From Thermoleophilia bacterium (GTDB lineage Bacteria; Actinomycetota; Thermoleophilia; RBG-16-64-13), in the NCBI GenBank assembly GCA_016929985.1, contig JAFGIH010000659.1:1-6265 (forward strand): 6,265 nucleotides of DNA, given 5' to 3'. Shown piece by piece: positions 4,459 to 6,265 of the stretch. The translations under genes were made by a program, and so were the position numbers. The notes beneath the pieces were generated by a model that was not told the DNA's origin, ran no database searches, and saw only the letters and a program-made list of their open reading frames with translations. Positions within the stretch are counted from its first letter, which is position 1. Each line of letters opens with the position of its first letter.

Positions 4459-6265
4459 CGACCGCTCAGCGCAATCTCATCAAGCCCGAGCCTCAGCGGC
4501 CTCGTCTGACGGTACCCGATGTCGACATACGCATCTGCCTGGGCACCGGCGGCGTGGCGGCGGGGAGCCGTGAGGTGTTGCAGGCTTTTGAAGAGGAGGT
4601 AGAGCGGACGGGGGTGTTGGCCCTCATCCGCCCGCGGGAGGACACGTGTTCAGGGCGGTCCGCGGCGGTGACGGGGACGGGTTGCCAAGGCCTCTGCGCC
4701 ATGGACCCCCTGGTAGAGATACATCTGCGCCGGAAGGGGAGCAAGTCGAAGGTGACGTACGGCCAGGTGACCCCGGCCATGGTGCCCGAGATCGTGAGCA
4801 AGCACATCCTGGGGGGCGAGCCTATCGAGAAGTGGCTGGTTCTCACCGACGAGGGGCCCACGGAATACAACGCCTTCTTCGATGGCCAGGAGAAGCTGAC
4901 GCTACGCCATGTGGGCATCATCGATCCTGAGGACATAGACGACTACCTGGAAGCAGGCGGCTATCAGGCTCTGTACAAGGTGCTCTCGACTATGACCCCG
5001 GCTGAAGTGAGAGACGAGATCAAGCGGTCGGGTCTTCGAGGACGTGGGGGCGCAGGTTTTCCGACGGGCCAGAAATGGGAGTTCGCCGCGGGTTACAGCT
5101 CGCCTGACGGGGTCAAGTACTTCATCTGCAACGGTGACGAAGGCGACCCCGGTGCTTTCATGGATTGCTCGGCGCTCGAGGGCGAGCCTCACGCCGTCTT
5201 CGAAGGCATGGCCATAGGCGCGTATGCGATCGGCGCCTCGGTGGGTTACATGTACGTGAGGGCCGAATACCCGTTGGCCTTGCGCCGCATCAAGATAGGG
5301 CTGAAGGCTGCTGAAGAGCGGGGTCTCATCGGCGACAACATCATGGGCTCCGACTTCTCGTTCCACATTAGGCTGAAAGAGGGGGCGGGGGCGTTCGTAT
5401 GCGGTGAAGAGACCGCTCTCATGCAGTCCATCGAGGGCGAGCGGGGCATGCCCCGTCTGCGGCCACCGTTTCCGGCGGAGTCGGGTCTGTGGGAACGCCC
5501 GTCCAACATCAATAACGTCGAGACTCTCGCAGTCGTACCCTGGATCATCGAGAATGGAGCTGATGCATTCGCCGCTCGTGGTTACGAGAGGTCAAAGGGT
5601 ACGAAAGTCTTTGCCCTTGCCGGCAAGGTGAATCGCACCGGCTTGGCCGAGGTGCCGATGGGTATGACGCTCCGTGAGGTCATCTTCGGCATCGGCGGGG
5701 GCGTCAAGAACAACAAGAAGTTCAAGGCGGTCCAGATGGGTGGGCCTTCGGGCGGTTGTCTACCCGAATCGATGCTCGATCTGCCTGTGGACTACGAGAC
5801 CATCAACCAGACCGGCGCCATCGTGGGGTCGGGCGGCATGATCGTCATCGACGAGGACAACTGTATAGTGGATACGGCTCGCTACTTCCTGAGCTTCACG
5901 CAGCAGGAGAGCTGCGGCAAGTGTCCGCCGTGTCGCATAGGCACCAAGCGGATGCTCGACGTGCTCAACAAGATCTGCGATGGCAAGGGCACACTCGCCG
6001 ACATAGATTTCCTTGAGGAGATAGCGGCCCAGGTCAAGGTCGGGTCGCTGTGCGCTTTGGGAGGCACTGCGCCTAACCCGGTGCTGACCGCGCTGAAGTA
6101 CTTCCGCGATGAGTTTGAAGAGCACGTAGTCGATAGAAAGTGCCGGGCGGGCATCTGCACCGCGCTCGTCCACTACTCCATCGATGCGGAGGCCTGCACG
6201 GGATGTCGGGCCTGCGTGCGCGTGTGCCCGACAGGAGCCATCACCGGGGAACGCAAAGAGCCCCA
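4455..6265 (+). CDS. nuoF: NuoF/HydB-type NADH-binding FMN/Fe-S subunit (partial, 3' end cut off)
   Basis: The frame stays open from the ATG at 4455 to the window edge (603 complete codons). This is the 51-kDa-type subunit that binds NAD(P)H and FMN and passes electrons to Fe-S clusters. In order: an N-terminal thioredoxin-like 2Fe-2S domain (about 25-95; C28, C77, C81); the FMN/NADH glycine-rich motif GLRGRGGAGFPTG (193-205) and NGDEGDPGAFMD (226-237); the conserved EGAGAFVCGEETAL region; an SLBB domain after it; the N3-type 4Fe-4S cluster CGKCPPC (C487, C490, C493) with C533; and a C-terminal ferredoxin domain whose first cluster is C581, C584, C587, C591. Full-length relatives such as Thermotoga maritima HydB run about 25-35 residues further and hold a second 4Fe-4S motif, which is missing here only because the window ends. 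The domain order matches HydB/HndC/FdhB-type proteins rather than complex I NuoF. One N-terminal cluster ligand is replaced: CLGTGG (28-33) where CxGTGC is usual. The catalytic partner, HydA or a formate dehydrogenase, should lie downstream. Confidence 0.94.
   Translation, partial: MTTAQRNLIKPEPQRPRLTVPDVDIRICLGTGGVAAGSREVLQAFEEEVERTGVLALIRPREDTCSGRSAAVTGTGCQGLCAMDPLVEIHLRRKGSKSKVTYGQVTPAMVPEIVSKHILGGEPIEKWLVLTDEGPTEYNAFFDGQEKLTLRHVGIIDPEDIDDYLEAGGYQALYKVLSTMTPAEVRDEIKRSGLRGRGGAGFPTGQKWEFAAGYSSPDGVKYFICNGDEGDPGAFMDCSALEGEPHAVFEGMAIGAYAIGASVGYMYVRAEYPLALRRIKIGLKAAEERGLIGDNIMGSDFSFHIRLKEGAGAFVCGEETALMQSIEGERGMPRLRPPFPAESGLWERPSNINNVETLAVVPWIIENGADAFAARGYERSKGTKVFALAGKVNRTGLAEVPMGMTLREVIFGIGGGVKNNKKFKAVQMGGPSGGCLPESMLDLPVDYETINQTGAIVGSGGMIVIDEDNCIVDTARYFLSFTQQESCGKCPPCRIGTKRMLDVLNKICDGKGTLADIDFLEEIAAQVKVGSLCALGGTAPNPVLTALKYFRDEFEEHVVDRKCRAGICTALVHYSIDAEACTGCRACVRVCPTGAITGERKEP

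Overview
The window is a G+C-rich bacterial segment with five genes, all on the + strand and packed almost without gaps. In order they are larC (nickel-pincer cofactor nickel insertase), a divergent ASKHA-fold protein related to reductive activators of corrinoid proteins (RACE/RamA, DUF4445 family), lipA (lipoyl synthase), nuoE/hydC (24-kDa 2Fe-2S subunit) and nuoF/hydB (51-kDa NADH/FMN subunit), the last cut by the window edge. No tRNA, rRNA, CRISPR array, transposase or prophage gene is visible.

The gene content points to a strict or facultative anaerobe. The NuoF is the long form with an N-terminal thioredoxin-like domain and a C-terminal bacterial-ferredoxin domain. That form is typical of HydABC electron-bifurcating [FeFe] hydrogenases, HndABCD and NAD(P)-dependent formate dehydrogenases, not of respiratory complex I. 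LarC and RACE-like proteins are also common in anaerobes. High G+C together with regular use of ATA (Ile) and AGG/AGA (Arg) would fit a high-G+C Bacillota lineage or another deep anaerobic group, but taxonomy is only an inference.

Layout: 1-103 is a short upstream stretch with no assignable gene. larC occupies 104-1369. The RACE-like gene (1373-2896) starts 3 nt after the larC stop, and its Shine-Dalgarno lies inside the end of larC. lipA (2893-3870) starts with GTG inside the stop of the RACE-like gene. A perfect 8-bp hairpin spans the lipA stop codon. nuoE (3895-4458) follows 24 nt later with a clear ribosome binding site, and nuoF (4455 to the edge) overlaps nuoE through ATGA. The whole reads as one transcript.

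Functionally the first three genes handle cofactors (Ni-pincer nucleotide, possibly a corrinoid or other metallocofactor partner, lipoate), and the last two are the NAD(P)H/ferredoxin electron module of a redox enzyme whose catalytic subunit should lie just downstream. The most unusual item is the RACE-like protein. It lacks the N-terminal 2Fe-2S ferredoxin domain that supplies electrons in known RACE proteins, its middle region is shortened, and its nucleotide-binding motifs are altered, so its role is probably not standard ATP-driven corrinoid reduction. A second oddity is the loss of one of the four expected 2Fe-2S cysteines in the N-terminal domain of NuoF.
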